Assembly: GCF_000243155.2 (NCBI RefSeq)
Contig: NC_018017.1
Span: forward strand, 3,968,001-4,032,000
From: Desulfitobacterium dehalogenans ATCC 51507
Lineage (GTDB): Bacteria; Bacillota; Desulfitobacteriia; Desulfitobacteriales; Desulfitobacteriaceae
Reading direction: 5' to 3'
Length of the DNA stretch: 64,000 bases
The notes under the pieces are model-generated. The model saw nothing but the letters and a program-made list of their open reading frames with translations. It ran no database searches and was not told the DNA's origin. Both the position numbers and the translations under genes were made by a program. This document shows positions 36,815 to 46,065 of the stretch, piece by piece (positions within the stretch are counted from its first letter, which is position 1; every line of letters begins with the position of its first letter).

Positions 36815-36897
36815 TGTAATTTCCCCCTTATTTTAATTATTATTTTTTGCCTTAAACTTTAATATAACAGATTGATAACCTGGGACTCAACCATGTT

Positions 36898-37698
36898 TTA
36901 TTTCTGGCCGAACTTACCTTCACGGTAGGCTCCGATGTATTCCATGCAGTATTCATCTTGACCAAGTAGTGCTTCCGTAGCAAAGATCATTCCCATCAAA
37001 TCCTGCTTGGTGGGATCGACGATTGCACTGTCCATGCCTGCGCTCATAGCCAATACGATGAAAGCCTGATTGACTAATCTTCGAATCGGAAGATTGAAGG
37101 AGATATTGCTTGCTCCACCGGTGACATGAATTTTCGGATATTGAGTTTTGATCTCCTTAATGACATCCATAATGGCAAGGATACCATCTTCGGAAGTGCA
37201 AAGCATTTGTACTAAGGGGTCAATGTGTAAACGTGAAGGTGCAATATTGTATTGTTTTGCTTTATCCATAAGAGTTGCGAAAACTTCCAGACGCTTTACG
37301 GTATCTTGAGGAATCCCAGTATCATCACACAAAAGAGCGACGCACTCCCATTTTGTATCTGCGATGATCGGGAAGATCACTTCAACCTTGTCACCCTCCA
37401 TGGATACGGAATTAATCAGTCCCGGTTTGTTGCAGAACTTAATGGCTTGAGCTATGACGTTAGCGTTGGGGCTGTCAATGGCGATAGGAATATCTGAAAC
37501 CTCCTGTACCAAATCAATAAGCCACTTCAGGGTTTCCAGTTCGATATCATTATCCACAGAGGCACAGACATCAAGAAAATCAACACCTGCTTCAGATTGT
37601 ACTTTAGCGAGATTACGAATAAAGTCTGCATCTTTAGCAGCAATGGCTTTAGCTACAGATGGAATCGCCCCATTAATTTTTTCACCAATGAGTATCAT
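36898..37698 (-). CDS. Methylcorrinoid:tetrahydrofolate methyltransferase (pterin-binding domain)
   Basis: About 266 residues of the pterin-binding (dihydropteroate synthase-like) fold, as in AcsE, MtvA and the MetH folate domain. Seen are ILIGEKINGAIPSVAKAI, GVDFLDVCASVDND, PIAIDSPNANVIAQA and the GGASNISFNLPIRR segment. It transfers the corrinoid-bound methyl to tetrahydrofolate, linking the system to C1 metabolism. The ATG at 37698 with GGAGG nine bases upstream is preferred over a longer reading. It is first of the three-gene operon. Confidence 0.9.
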   Translation of the reverse strand: MILIGEKINGAIPSVAKAIAAKDADFIRNLAKVQSEAGVDFLDVCASVDNDIELETLKWLIDLVQEVSDIPIAIDSPNANVIAQAIKFCNKPGLINSVSMEGDKVEVIFPIIADTKWECVALLCDDTGIPQDTVKRLEVFATLMDKAKQYNIAPSRLHIDPLVQMLCTSEDGILAIMDVIKEIKTQYPKIHVTGGASNISFNLPIRRLVNQAFIVLAMSAGMDSAIVDPTKQDLMGMIFATEALLGQDEYCMEYIGAYREGKFGQK

Positions 37699-38017
37699 TA
37701 GAATCAACCTCCGTTTTAATTCTGAAATTTCATATCTGATGGGCCCTTGCCAGGTATTCAGGTAATTCACTCAGCTTTATTAAGGACCAACAGTAAGAAG
37801 GCTCTCCCCCTATTAGTTCGGTTGTCTATACAACTTCACTTTTATATATATTCGATACTCAATTGAATAATCCTTTTATATTTTTTGAATTTTTTAATAT
37901 TTATTTTCTTTTCTTTCTAATTATTCGACACATGTATTGGACCTATTCAATCAACGTCTTTTAATCTCAATAAAACTAATCCTCAAAAAATATCTGTAAA
38001 TTTATGATATATACCAA
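37699..38017 (-). promoter_or_regulatory. AT-rich control region of the methyltransferase operon with LysR-type motif
   Basis: No gene is supported here. An interrupted palindrome ATTC-N11-GAAT at 37850-37868 matches the LysR T-N11-A operator pattern, and GTTGT-CTAT-ACAAC lies at 37821-37834. Both sit between the LysR gene and the methyltransferase operon. Promoter elements are not clear enough to name. Confidence 0.45.
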
Positions 38018-38054
38018 ACAGCTCCGTAAAGAATATTCATTCTTACGGAGCTGT
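38018..38054 (-). terminator. Terminator after the LysR gene
   Basis: The 12-bp stem ACAGCTCCGTAA / TTACGGAGCTGT lies 33 bases past the LysR stop on the minus strand, followed by TTGGTATAT. The T run is modest. Confidence 0.75.
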
Positions 38055-38086
38055 CGCTAAATTCATCCCGACTTCATTACATTTCT

Positions 38087-38998
38087 TTATGCAATCGACT
38101 CCCATCTTTTATAAAACGTGCGTATACACTGGACAAATGCACTTTCAGCATTGGTCAATTTACGCCGAGGGTACGCCATATAGAAATTGACCGGAGCCTC
38201 AAAGTCAATCACCTTTAGGGGAGCCCACAAGGCATTTTCTACATATATGTCGCGGTAGGCAAAGCTTGAAGGTAAACATGCAATGGCTTTATCGCTGACC
38301 ACCAAATTTTTTAGACTTTCTCGGTCGGTAAAGTTATACAAACCTGAGGTAAGAATGGACAACTTAGGATGATTAAGATACTCTGCTATGATGTCTTGAT
38401 CGCAAATTGGTGTAGCTACGGGATAATGCTCCAAAACCTCTTTTAAAGTTAAGTGCTTCTTCTCGCGAAGTGGGCTCTTGCAACTGGCAAACACACAGAA
38501 TTTATCTCCATAGAGAAGCTCAATATTGAACTCCATTTGGTCTATGGCATTCAACCATGAATTGTTGAAAATTCCAATAGAACTGTTTGAACGTGTTAAG
38601 GTCGTAAAAATTCTCTCCGGACGAGTCTCATGTACATAGATCGGTGCATCAGGCATGGACTTTTGGTAATCATCAATGATCTCCAAAATTGCACTGTTGC
38701 ACACCGCAGGAGCAATCGCCAAATGGATTTCTTGACGGGCTTGATGTCTACTTGATAATTTGTAAAGCTCATCAACCTTGTCAAGAATCAACCCTGAGAT
38801 TCTAAGCACTTCCTGACCTGCCAGTGTCAATTTTGCTCCCGCTTTGGATCGAACAAATATATCGATACCCAATTCGTCCTCCAAACTGTTGATTGCATTG
38901 GTCAAACAGGGCTGAGTCACATGAAGCCTTCTTGCTGCTTCAACTAGGGACTTGCAGTTGGCGACTTCCTTAACATATTCAAGTTGTTCAATACGCAT
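38087..38998 (-). CDS. LysR-family transcriptional regulator
   Basis: 303 residues. The N-terminal winged helix-turn-helix (MRIEQLEYVKEVANCKSLVEAARRLHVTQPCLTNAI pattern, about 1-60) is followed by a LysR effector domain. It is encoded upstream of the methyltransferase operon on the same strand, with a LysR-type operator motif between them, so it is the likely local regulator. The inducer would be the methylated substrate or its product, which is an inference. Confidence 0.88.
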   Translation of the reverse strand: MRIEQLEYVKEVANCKSLVEAARRLHVTQPCLTNAINSLEDELGIDIFVRSKAGAKLTLAGQEVLRISGLILDKVDELYKLSSRHQARQEIHLAIAPAVCNSAILEIIDDYQKSMPDAPIYVHETRPERIFTTLTRSNSSIGIFNNSWLNAIDQMEFNIELLYGDKFCVFASCKSPLREKKHLTLKEVLEHYPVATPICDQDIIAEYLNHPKLSILTSGLYNFTDRESLKNLVVSDKAIACLPSSFAYRDIYVENALWAPLKVIDFEAPVNFYMAYPRRKLTNAESAFVQCIRTFYKRWESIA

Positions 38999-39187
38999 TC
39001 AATCACCATTCCATACTTAAATAGTATTTTTTCGAACCTATAACAACTTCTTATAGGTGAATATAAACAATAAAAAATTTACAGTCGTATAGTAGTCAGC
39101 TATCTTTCAAAGAGAAAGTTAGAATTTTCACTTCCCTCCGTCATAAAGAGCGCTTTGCTAAATTATCCAATTCGTCCATTCCGCTTA

Positions 39188-39613
39188 TTACCGCACAACT
39201 ATAGTAGTACAATGAGCATGTGATAAGACTTTTAAGCTTACACTGCCCACAAAGAATCGGGATACGGCATTCATCCCCCGACTTCCGATGACAATTTCTG
39301 TGGCGTCAATTTTTTCTGCTTCTTCACAAATCACTTCCGCCGGGTCCCCTGTTCGTATACTCGTGGTAAAGGTAATTCCTGTGTCTTTAAATTTGTCGAT
39401 GGCCTGTGCCATGATCTCTTCAGCCTCGGAAACTAACTCTTTTTCCATTTCAGCGGCATCGTATATGACTCGGGTTGAATAAGAAGTTACCGATTCCCGT
39501 ACATGAACAATCTCTACTTCAGCATTATTGTTTTGGGCCATGATTAATGCGTATTCTGCAGCTTTCAGTGAGTTTTTTGAACCATCAAAAGCCAGTAATA
39601 TCTTTTGAAGCAT
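39188..39613 (-). CDS. Universal stress protein (UspA family)
   Basis: 141 residues with the ATP-binding pattern G-x2-G-x9-G-S seen as GSRGMNAVSRFFVGSVS, and the N-terminal LLAFDGSKNSLKAAEYA. It is a cytoplasmic nucleotide-binding stress protein of undefined partner. AGGAG lies seven bases before the ATG at 39613, and the longer in-frame reading is rejected. It follows the phosphodiesterase gene by 34 bases. Confidence 0.9.
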   Translation of the reverse strand: MLQKILLAFDGSKNSLKAAEYALIMAQNNNAEVEIVHVRESVTSYSTRVIYDAAEMEKELVSEAEEIMAQAIDKFKDTGITFTTSIRTGDPAEVICEEAEKIDATEIVIGSRGMNAVSRFFVGSVSLKVLSHAHCTTIVVR

Positions 39614-39647
39614 TTGATCACTCCTTTTTGCTTTAAATATAACATAT

Positions 39648-40952
39648 TCAACCAAAAATTTCCCCTAAAACCCTTCCATCGCCATGAGTAAAATCCACTC
39701 CTAAAATTGCTCCGAGGGTCGGAGCTATATCGACCATTTCAAGAGGACCTAAGGGATGATTCTTTTTTATTCCGGGACCTGAAGCGATAAAATTGCATCG
39801 ATAATTTTCCTTGTCCGGTAAGTAACCGTGAGTGGCATATTTCATTTTTATGGCATCTAAATCCAGGAGGGTGGGCACTTCAAGTCTATCATCAAAGCAG
39901 TATCCCCTCTTGGCCTCAACCATAGCGGTTATGGACGGATCCACGTGAAGAGCGTCCAACTCATTTCTATAAAAAATCTTTTCAATGCCATATTGTTCTT
40001 CTTTCAAGGCATTTTCTAAAACGGCAAATGCTAAGGCTTCGGCTTCTTCATCACCTTCTTTAATATGAAGGTAAGCCCCTCCCCCGGCACTCTGCAGGTA
40101 AGCTCTCCATTGCATTTTACCCTTTTCCTCAAATATCAGGCCCTGTTCCTGCAAAAGATTATTCAGGCAGACTTTATAACGGACATCCAGTTGACCATGA
40201 TCCCCAACAACCAGTATCACAGTATTTTCCTGAATGCCGGCTTCCTCAACCGCTCTCTGGATGTCCCCCAGCCTTTTATCCATACGGACTATGGCATCCT
40301 TTACTTCTTTACTATCTGTCCCATATTTATGCTTAGCGTCATCTAGCTCTATAAGATGCAACAGCAGAAGATTGGGAATCTTCCGTTTGATAGTATCCAC
40401 GGCACATAAGGTTGTAAAGTCATCCAAGTAGGGCTGTTCTACTCTTTTTCGATATCGACCGTAGCGTAACTCTAAACCCAGACAGAAAAAAGCACTACCA
40501 TTCTTTAATACCTTTAAAGCCAGATTTTCCCCACCAGTGGCATGGACTTCAGGCATATTAAACTTTATCGAAGATTTCCCAGAAACAGGCCATAAGAGTC
40601 CGGCAGCCGTCATTTTATTCTTCTTCACGGCATCATAAATGGTAGGTGCTTTGATGGCCTCCCGAATTCCAAACCATTTCTGATCTTTTTCAGGAATAAA
40701 GGGCTGAAGAGGGTTATTATGAAAAATGCCGTGTTTATCAGGGTAGACGCCGGTCACTATGGTAGTATGTACCGTATACGTAAGGGTTGGATAGACACTC
40801 CTTAACTTTGTGCTGTAAGTACCGCTTTGGAGAAGTTTTTCTAGGTTGGGAAGAGATTTTGCCATCTCCCAATTCTCTTCGGAAAAAGAATCATAAGAGA
40901 CGACGATAACATGCTCAGCCAACTGTTGACTCCGTTTTAACTGGAAATCCAT
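39648..40952 (-). CDS. Alkaline phosphatase superfamily hydrolase (type I phosphodiesterase/nucleotide pyrophosphatase-like)
   Basis: 434 residues. The nucleophile region is LTYTVHTTIVTGVYPDKHGI with a candidate catalytic Thr. Metal ligands are suggested by VVSYDSFS, VVGDHGQLDV and the C-terminal ATHGYLPD. No signal peptide is present, so it is probably cytoplasmic; the substrate is unknown. The ATG at 40952 has GAGGTG five bases upstream. It is likely cotranscribed with the stress-protein gene. Confidence 0.85.
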   Translation of the reverse strand: MDFQLKRSQQLAEHVIVVSYDSFSEENWEMAKSLPNLEKLLQSGTYSTKLRSVYPTLTYTVHTTIVTGVYPDKHGIFHNNPLQPFIPEKDQKWFGIREAIKAPTIYDAVKKNKMTAAGLLWPVSGKSSIKFNMPEVHATGGENLALKVLKNGSAFFCLGLELRYGRYRKRVEQPYLDDFTTLCAVDTIKRKIPNLLLLHLIELDDAKHKYGTDSKEVKDAIVRMDKRLGDIQRAVEEAGIQENTVILVVGDHGQLDVRYKVCLNNLLQEQGLIFEEKGKMQWRAYLQSAGGGAYLHIKEGDEEAEALAFAVLENALKEEQYGIEKIFYRNELDALHVDPSITAMVEAKRGYCFDDRLEVPTLLDLDAIKMKYATHGYLPDKENYRCNFIASGPGIKKNHPLGPLEMVDIAPTLGAILGVDFTHGDGRVLGEIFG

Positions 40953-40969
40953 TATATCACCTCTACTAT

Positions 40970-41005
40970 AAGGCCACCTTGAAATAACATTCAAGGTGGC
41001 CTTTT
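40970..41005. terminator. Terminator hairpin between yjdM and the phosphodiesterase gene
   Basis: A near-perfect stem AAGGCCACCTTGAA / TTCAAGGTGGCCTT. A T run is on the plus strand; the minus-strand tail is only partly T-rich, so termination of yjdM is probable but not certain. Confidence 0.65.
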
Positions 41006-41035
41006 CTATCCAGCCACAAATAGCATCTTACGCCT

Positions 41036-41377
41036 CTATGCCTTCTTAACAAATTCAGATTTTAATTGCATTCCTCCAAAACCATCGATTTTGCAATCAA
41101 TGTCATGGTCCCCTTCAATCAAGCGTATGTTTCTTACTTTTGTACCAATCTTAATTGATGATGAACTTCCTTTTACCTTAAGATCCTTAATTATTGTAAC
41201 CGTATCCCCATCGTTTAAGACATTGCCATAGGCATCTTTAACTACCTTAGTATCTTCATTATTCTCGATGCTTGATTCCAAGGTCCACTCATAGCCGCAT
41301 TCCGGGCAAACAAAACCACTTCCATCGGCGTATGTATAAGCCGAGTTACATTTTGGGCAATTTGGAAAATTAGTCAT
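41036..41377 (-). CDS. yjdM: YjdM/PhnA-type zinc ribbon protein
   Basis: 113 residues. An N-terminal zinc ribbon ([21 protein letters not shown]) is joined to a small SH3-like PhnA domain with [20 protein letters not shown] and [19 protein letters not shown]. The family was once tied to phosphonate use but its role is undefined. GGAGG precedes the ATG. It is a single gene. Confidence 0.92.
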   Translation of the reverse strand: MTNFPNCPKCNSAYTYADGSGFVCPECGYEWTLESSIENNEDTKVVKDAYGNVLNDGDTVTIIKDLKVKGSSSSIKIGTKVRNIRLIEGDHDIDCKIDGFGGMQLKSEFVKKA

Positions 41378-41446
41378 TTAATTATTCCTCCTTTGGGTAC
41401 AGTCTAATTGAAAATCGCCCAAAATGCAAAAAGCATACAAAGAACA

Positions 41447-42364
41447 TTAAAACGGCCCTTTCCCTTGGTGCAAAAGAATTTTGCCTGTAAACAAACGATA
41501 AGACAGGGACTTCCATTCCATACTTAAAGCTTTAGAACGGCAGATAGTAACGCATCTTTGGCAGCGAACACATTTTAACGGTTCATATATCAAGGTCAAC
41601 GGTTCTCCATTTTCTTTTTGTGTTAAAGCTCCTTGGGGGCAAACCTCTGAACACTCACCACAGTCTACACACCGCTCATTTATCTTTAAGGCCGGTATAG
41701 GGAGTGCTTCAATCTCAGATTTTCTCGATTGCCAAACTTCCTCTAAGAACTGTCGTGTCTTCGGAATAAGATAGGCTTCGTCGGAAGTGATCCCCGGAAG
41801 CATTGCTTCAAGTTTTTCACGGCCGATGTCCCGCCATCCCTTTTCCTCGCTCCGGGTTTGAGCCGACATTGCTTCCATGACCGGCTCACCGCCCCCATCA
41901 CCCGGTATGACTTTAATCCTGAGGGTTGGGTGATCTTGCCACGAGTTATGGACCTCCTTAAAAATCTGCACACTCATTCCACAAGCTTTTTTATCCGGGC
42001 ACTCTGCACACATTCCGGTGACCATCGTCAACTCCTTTTCCCGGGCAACCATCAAACATGTCATCCACAAATCTCGGTCGAACACCCCCAGACACGGAAT
42101 TTCATAGCCTGTTGGAATGGCTTGAGGACAGTTCAACACGATCTTCTCCGAATTTCGTATAAACTCGTAGAGCTTATCGGTATTATAGTAGACAAATCCA
42201 TCACTGGGACAAACAGCCATACAAATTCCGCATTCTGTGCAATGGTTGGCATTCAGTTCACGATAGACGGAAATCGCTTGATGAGGACAGGAGTCGATAC
42301 ATAACCGGCATAGACTAACATATGGTTTTTTGGTATTGAGGCAATTATGGTGATGATAGACCAT
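41447..42364 (-). CDS. Multi-cluster ferredoxin-type protein of the exported hydrogenase operon
   Basis: About 305 residues with several [4Fe-4S] motifs: CRLCIDSCP, CTECGICMAVCP, CVDCGECSEVCP and CVRCQRCVTIC, plus CAECPDKKACG in the middle. There is no export signal, so it is probably on the cytoplasmic side. Start choice is unusual: the strong AAAAGGAG site is followed at ten bases by ATT, and the next ATG is at 42364. The only other standard start, TTG at 42433, overlaps the membrane-subunit gene and lacks a site. It is fourth in the hydrogenase operon. It could be a maturation or electron-transfer factor. Confidence 0.75.
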   Translation of the reverse strand: MVYHHHNCLNTKKPYVSLCRLCIDSCPHQAISVYRELNANHCTECGICMAVCPSDGFVYYNTDKLYEFIRNSEKIVLNCPQAIPTGYEIPCLGVFDRDLWMTCLMVAREKELTMVTGMCAECPDKKACGMSVQIFKEVHNSWQDHPTLRIKVIPGDGGGEPVMEAMSAQTRSEEKGWRDIGREKLEAMLPGITSDEAYLIPKTRQFLEEVWQSRKSEIEALPIPALKINERCVDCGECSEVCPQGALTQKENGEPLTLIYEPLKCVRCQRCVTICRSKALSMEWKSLSYRLFTGKILLHQGKGPF

Positions 42365-42405
42365 TTGACAAGTATAAATGACGAAGACACTCCTTTTGGG
42401 AATGA

Positions 42406-43659
42406 TTATTTTCCGGCCTGGCTTTCGTGGCAATTTGGCAAGGCCGCTTGTTTTACAGCATCACCGCTCGTCCCTTTTCCTTCCACTGATTCTGACTTAT
42501 GATGCCCAAAAATATTAAAGTTTTCTGCTATGAACAGGTAGGCTAAACAAGCTATTGAAACCAAGCCGAGGCTGACGATAATCTCTGTCCAGGCAGGGAA
42601 ATAATGTCCGCCGTATTGGTTCAGATAGCTTCCCATTCCTGTGAACAATACATCAAACCTATTCATAACCACTCCGGCTACAGTAAGGATTCCAAACCCA
42701 ATCAAGCCTTTGCGGGTACTGGATAAAGAACTAAAGGCAATGATTATGGGGAGGATACAACCTAAAACCAGTTCACTTAAGAACATCATGCTGGGCAGGT
42801 CAAAGGCAAAAGCATGGGCAAAGGTTCCTCTGACCGACATATCCGCGATCTTTAAGATCAAATAGAGAATCATGGCTCCACCGGATATCCTGACTAACCC
42901 TCTTAATACCGAGGTATCCACTTGATGATTAAGCGCCTTCCCGGCCAGACTGCTTTCGATAATAATCATCCCTGCCCCCACAAAAAATGAGGATAACAGG
43001 AAGAACACCGGGAGAAGGGGCGACCACCAAAGCACATTCACTTTGCCCACCATGATATAAAACAGCTGACCTAGTGATGATTGGTGCAGTGTGGGCAGGG
43101 TAATACCGACGATGAGCAGGACAGGCATGGCTTTCTTAAGGTATTTGTGTGCCCCTTTAAACACTTTCTCTGTTGCAACTTCACTGAACTCCAAGATCTG
43201 AATTACGGTATAACAGGAAATACACCAGAAGACTTCAAATAATACACTGGCATGCCCCCATGATACATAAGGCCTCCAGAAAAAGAACCATTGGCCTACT
43301 TCAATCAATAAACCGAGAACGACAACGATATACCCTAATAATGAGGTCACCATGGCACTTCTGGCGATGGGATAAAATTTATCCCGACGCAGCACATATA
43401 CTATGAGGGCGGTTCCATAACCGCCTCCTGCCAAGGCTACTCCTAACAGGACGTCAAAGGAAATCCATAGTCCCCATGGCCACTGGTCATTCAGGTTGGT
43501 CGTAGCTCCCAGACCCAAAATAAACCTCACGATGATGACTGCCAGGGCTGCAGCTGCTATAGCCATAAACACCCATCTCATAGGGGTCATTCTAAATTTC
43601 CATCGGGTACTGTTTAATTTCTCCCCTGCCTTATTTTTGAACGTCGTAATCACTTCCAT
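42406..43659 (-). CDS. NrfD/HybB-type membrane subunit of the hydrogenase complex
   Basis: 417-residue polytopic membrane protein with about nine or ten hydrophobic helices, of the HybB/NrfD/PsrC family. These proteins anchor exported redox enzymes and exchange electrons with quinone without carrying heme. It is encoded directly after the ferredoxin-like HybA-type subunit. GGAGGG is 11 bases before the ATG. Given the neighbours, it probably connects periplasmic-side hydrogen oxidation to menaquinone. Confidence 0.88.
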   Translation of the reverse strand: MEVITTFKNKAGEKLNSTRWKFRMTPMRWVFMAIAAAALAVIIVRFILGLGATTNLNDQWPWGLWISFDVLLGVALAGGGYGTALIVYVLRRDKFYPIARSAMVTSLLGYIVVVLGLLIEVGQWFFFWRPYVSWGHASVLFEVFWCISCYTVIQILEFSEVATEKVFKGAHKYLKKAMPVLLIVGITLPTLHQSSLGQLFYIMVGKVNVLWWSPLLPVFFLLSSFFVGAGMIIIESSLAGKALNHQVDTSVLRGLVRISGGAMILYLILKIADMSVRGTFAHAFAFDLPSMMFLSELVLGCILPIIIAFSSLSSTRKGLIGFGILTVAGVVMNRFDVLFTGMGSYLNQYGGHYFPAWTEIIVSLGLVSIACLAYLFIAENFNIFGHHKSESVEGKGTSGDAVKQAALPNCHESQAGK

Positions 43660-43692
43660 AGCCTGTTCTTCCCTCCACTCTCTTTTCCTGTA

Positions 43693-44469
43693 TCAATCCA
43701 GGGGATCCTTGTTTTTGTTATTAATGACAAATAACCCGGCTAAAATAGCAGCCCAGCTGACCCCAATCATGGGTGTCGCTTTCATATATCCTTCTGTGTA
43801 AGAAGGCAGCGGGTTGGGTGTTACATCCGTTCTGAATCTCATCTCTTCCAGCGGCGTATCGGAAATATAAAGCCAGGAGGTTCCTCCTGCTTCGTTCTCT
43901 CCAAATACTCTGTCTATATAACCCTTTTCTTTAATTCGCTTTTTTGCTTCTGCCAACAATTCGTCCCTATCCCCAAACGTAAGAGCTCCTGTGGGGCACA
44001 CTGAGGAACAGGCCGGTTCCATATTATTGGCAACTCTCGTTGGGCACATCTGGCACTTTCTGATTCCAGGAACAGCCTTCTTCCATTCATATCTCAACAT
44101 GTCAAAAGGGCATGCCATCATACAGTAGCGGCAACCGACACATAGCTTCTGATCATAAATGACCGGTCCCTCGGGAAGCTTCTGTATTGCTTTGGAGAAG
44201 CATGCTGAAACACATGCAGGCTCCTCACAATGAAAACATTGAGTTTTGACATATCTACGAACAGAAGAGCTGTTCTTCTGTAAATCATAACGATTGATGG
44301 ATGTCCATTCTTCAGGCCATAGACCATTGTTAGGTTCCGCTGCCCGGTCCGAAGCCGTCTTGTTTTTTTCCTGTTGATCCCATTCAAGTTCATTCCACAA
44401 TTTACAAGCTACTGAACACCCTTCACAACCGATACACTTCGGTATATCGACAAGGACTCCTTTTGCCAT
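43693..44469 (-). CDS. HybA-like four-cluster ferredoxin subunit with C-terminal membrane tail
   Basis: About 258 residues. Cysteine groups are CIGCEGCSVACK, CFHCEEPACVSACF, CVGCRYCMMACPFDML and CQMCPTRVANNMEPACSSVCP. A C-terminal hydrophobic helix (MIGVSWAAILAGLFVIN) is followed by a short charged tail, as in HybA-type subunits. The ATG at 44469 has AGGAGGTGG upstream. It starts 12 bases after the hydrogenase stop and should carry electrons from the hydrogenase to the membrane subunit. Confidence 0.9.
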   Translation of the reverse strand: MAKGVLVDIPKCIGCEGCSVACKLWNELEWDQQEKNKTASDRAAEPNNGLWPEEWTSINRYDLQKNSSSVRRYVKTQCFHCEEPACVSACFSKAIQKLPEGPVIYDQKLCVGCRYCMMACPFDMLRYEWKKAVPGIRKCQMCPTRVANNMEPACSSVCPTGALTFGDRDELLAEAKKRIKEKGYIDRVFGENEAGGTSWLYISDTPLEEMRFRTDVTPNPLPSYTEGYMKATPMIGVSWAAILAGLFVINNKNKDPLD

Positions 44470-44481
44470 CGTTTCCACCTC

Positions 44482-46065
44482 CTAAACTTCATATAAATGG
44501 CTTGCGGGTTTTTTAGCATCAAACTCTTCAGCCCTGGAAATATAATGGGTATGCAAAAGTTCTTCGGCTTTCTCGCTCAACGGTGAGGTTAAGAAATCTT
44601 CATAAACTTGCTTGATTTGAGGATTATCATGACTGTTGCGCAGTTTTGCATTAGCATCAATCTTATATAAGGATGCGGCACGTGTGTTACGAACGCCATC
44701 TGAGGGGGGAGCCGATGACCGGGGTTGTCCGCCGCCGTATTGGCACCCTCCGGGACAGGCCATGACTTCGATGAAAGCCCAGGGAGAGTTACCTGCTCTC
44801 ACTTGCTCCATAATCTTTCTGGCATTATCCAAACCGGAAATAACTGCAATTTTTACATCACCGGCGCCGGGGATAGGGACAGAAGCTTCTTTAACCCCCT
44901 CCATTCCTCGTACAGGTGCTAACTGCCAAAGTGCGGAAGGTGGCTGTTGTCCTGTAATAAGGTAATAGGCAGAACGAACTGCTGCTTCCATAACACCGCC
45001 GGTGGTGCCAAAAATCGCCCCAGCCCCGGTTCCGATCCCCATCAGTTGATCATACTCTTCATCGGGAAGAGATGGGAAATCGATACCCGCTCTCTTGATC
45101 ATTCTGGCCAGCTCTCTTGTGGTGAGCACCACATCCACATCAGGAGAAACATGTTTATCCTTCAAATAGGTTTGGGCTGAAATCATTTCGGGGCGCTGAC
45201 ATTCAAATTTCTTTGCTGTACAAGGCATGATGGCTACTGAAAAGACGGTTTTAGGGTCTATAGTGTTCTTTTCAGCAAAATAAGTCTTAACTAAAGCTCC
45301 TTCCATCTGTTGGGGAGATTTGGCTGAGGATAAATTGGGAATGAGATCAGGATAAAAATACTCGACAAACTTAACCCAACCTGGGCAACATGATGTGAGC
45401 TGTGGAAGAGGGTGATGCAATTCGCCTGTAATACGCTTAACAAGCTCTGACCCTTCTTCCATAATGGTCAGATCAGCTGTGAAGTTGGTATCAAAAATCA
45501 CGTCGAACCCTAATTCTCTCAAGGCGGCGACTTGTTTACCCTGGACATTTGTCCCTACAGGCATCCCAAATTCTTCCCCCAGACCAATACGCGTTGCCGG
45601 TGCAGTTTGCACTACCACCGTGATATTGGGATCTGAGAGGGCTTTTAGTACTTTATCACTATCCTCCCGTTCCGAGATTGCTCCGGAGGGACACCAATGA
45701 ATGCACTGTCCACAATGTATACAAACAATGTCGTTTTTAATAGGCAGTTCATAATTTCCATATACGGATTGAATCGTTTTACATACTTCAATACATTGAC
45801 CACAAAGAATACACTTCTGGTCGTCTCTAATAATAGAAGGATTTTCCGGATCAATGGGGACGCGACCGCGAACGTTGGTCGGCCAGCCCCCCGGTTCATT
45901 GTATTGTGTTGGCATCCAACCGCCTCCGCCAACCGCACTGGCAGGTGTCAGGGGTTGGCCACAACCCGTTAAGCTTAGGGAGACACCGGCTATACTAGCC
46001 CCTCCGGCAAATTTAAGGAAAGAGCGTCTGGATAAATTCTTTCCTTTTCCAACTTTGCTTGCCAT
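44482..46065 (-). CDS. Tat-exported [FeFe] hydrogenase catalytic subunit
   Basis: About 527 residues. The twin-arginine signal SRRSFLKFAGG and hydrophobic core are followed by a Cys in a lipobox-like LTGC. Next come two [4Fe-4S] sites (CILCGQCIEVC, CIHCGQCIHWCPSGAI) and the H-cluster motifs in order: TSCCPGWVKF, MPCTAKKFEC and the ACPGGCQYGGGQP motif. The C-terminus carries a fused small-subunit domain (about 460-527). All H-cluster cysteines are present. Export plus HybA/HybB-like partners suggests respiratory H2 uptake at the outer membrane face. The ATG at 46065 has AAGGTGG eight bases upstream. Confidence 0.92.
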   Translation of the reverse strand: MASKVGKGKNLSRRSFLKFAGGASIAGVSLSLTGCGQPLTPASAVGGGGWMPTQYNEPGGWPTNVRGRVPIDPENPSIIRDDQKCILCGQCIEVCKTIQSVYGNYELPIKNDIVCIHCGQCIHWCPSGAISEREDSDKVLKALSDPNITVVVQTAPATRIGLGEEFGMPVGTNVQGKQVAALRELGFDVIFDTNFTADLTIMEEGSELVKRITGELHHPLPQLTSCCPGWVKFVEYFYPDLIPNLSSAKSPQQMEGALVKTYFAEKNTIDPKTVFSVAIMPCTAKKFECQRPEMISAQTYLKDKHVSPDVDVVLTTRELARMIKRAGIDFPSLPDEEYDQLMGIGTGAGAIFGTTGGVMEAAVRSAYYLITGQQPPSALWQLAPVRGMEGVKEASVPIPGAGDVKIAVISGLDNARKIMEQVRAGNSPWAFIEVMACPGGCQYGGGQPRSSAPPSDGVRNTRAASLYKIDANAKLRNSHDNPQIKQVYEDFLTSPLSEKAEELLHTHYISRAEEFDAKKPASHLYEV

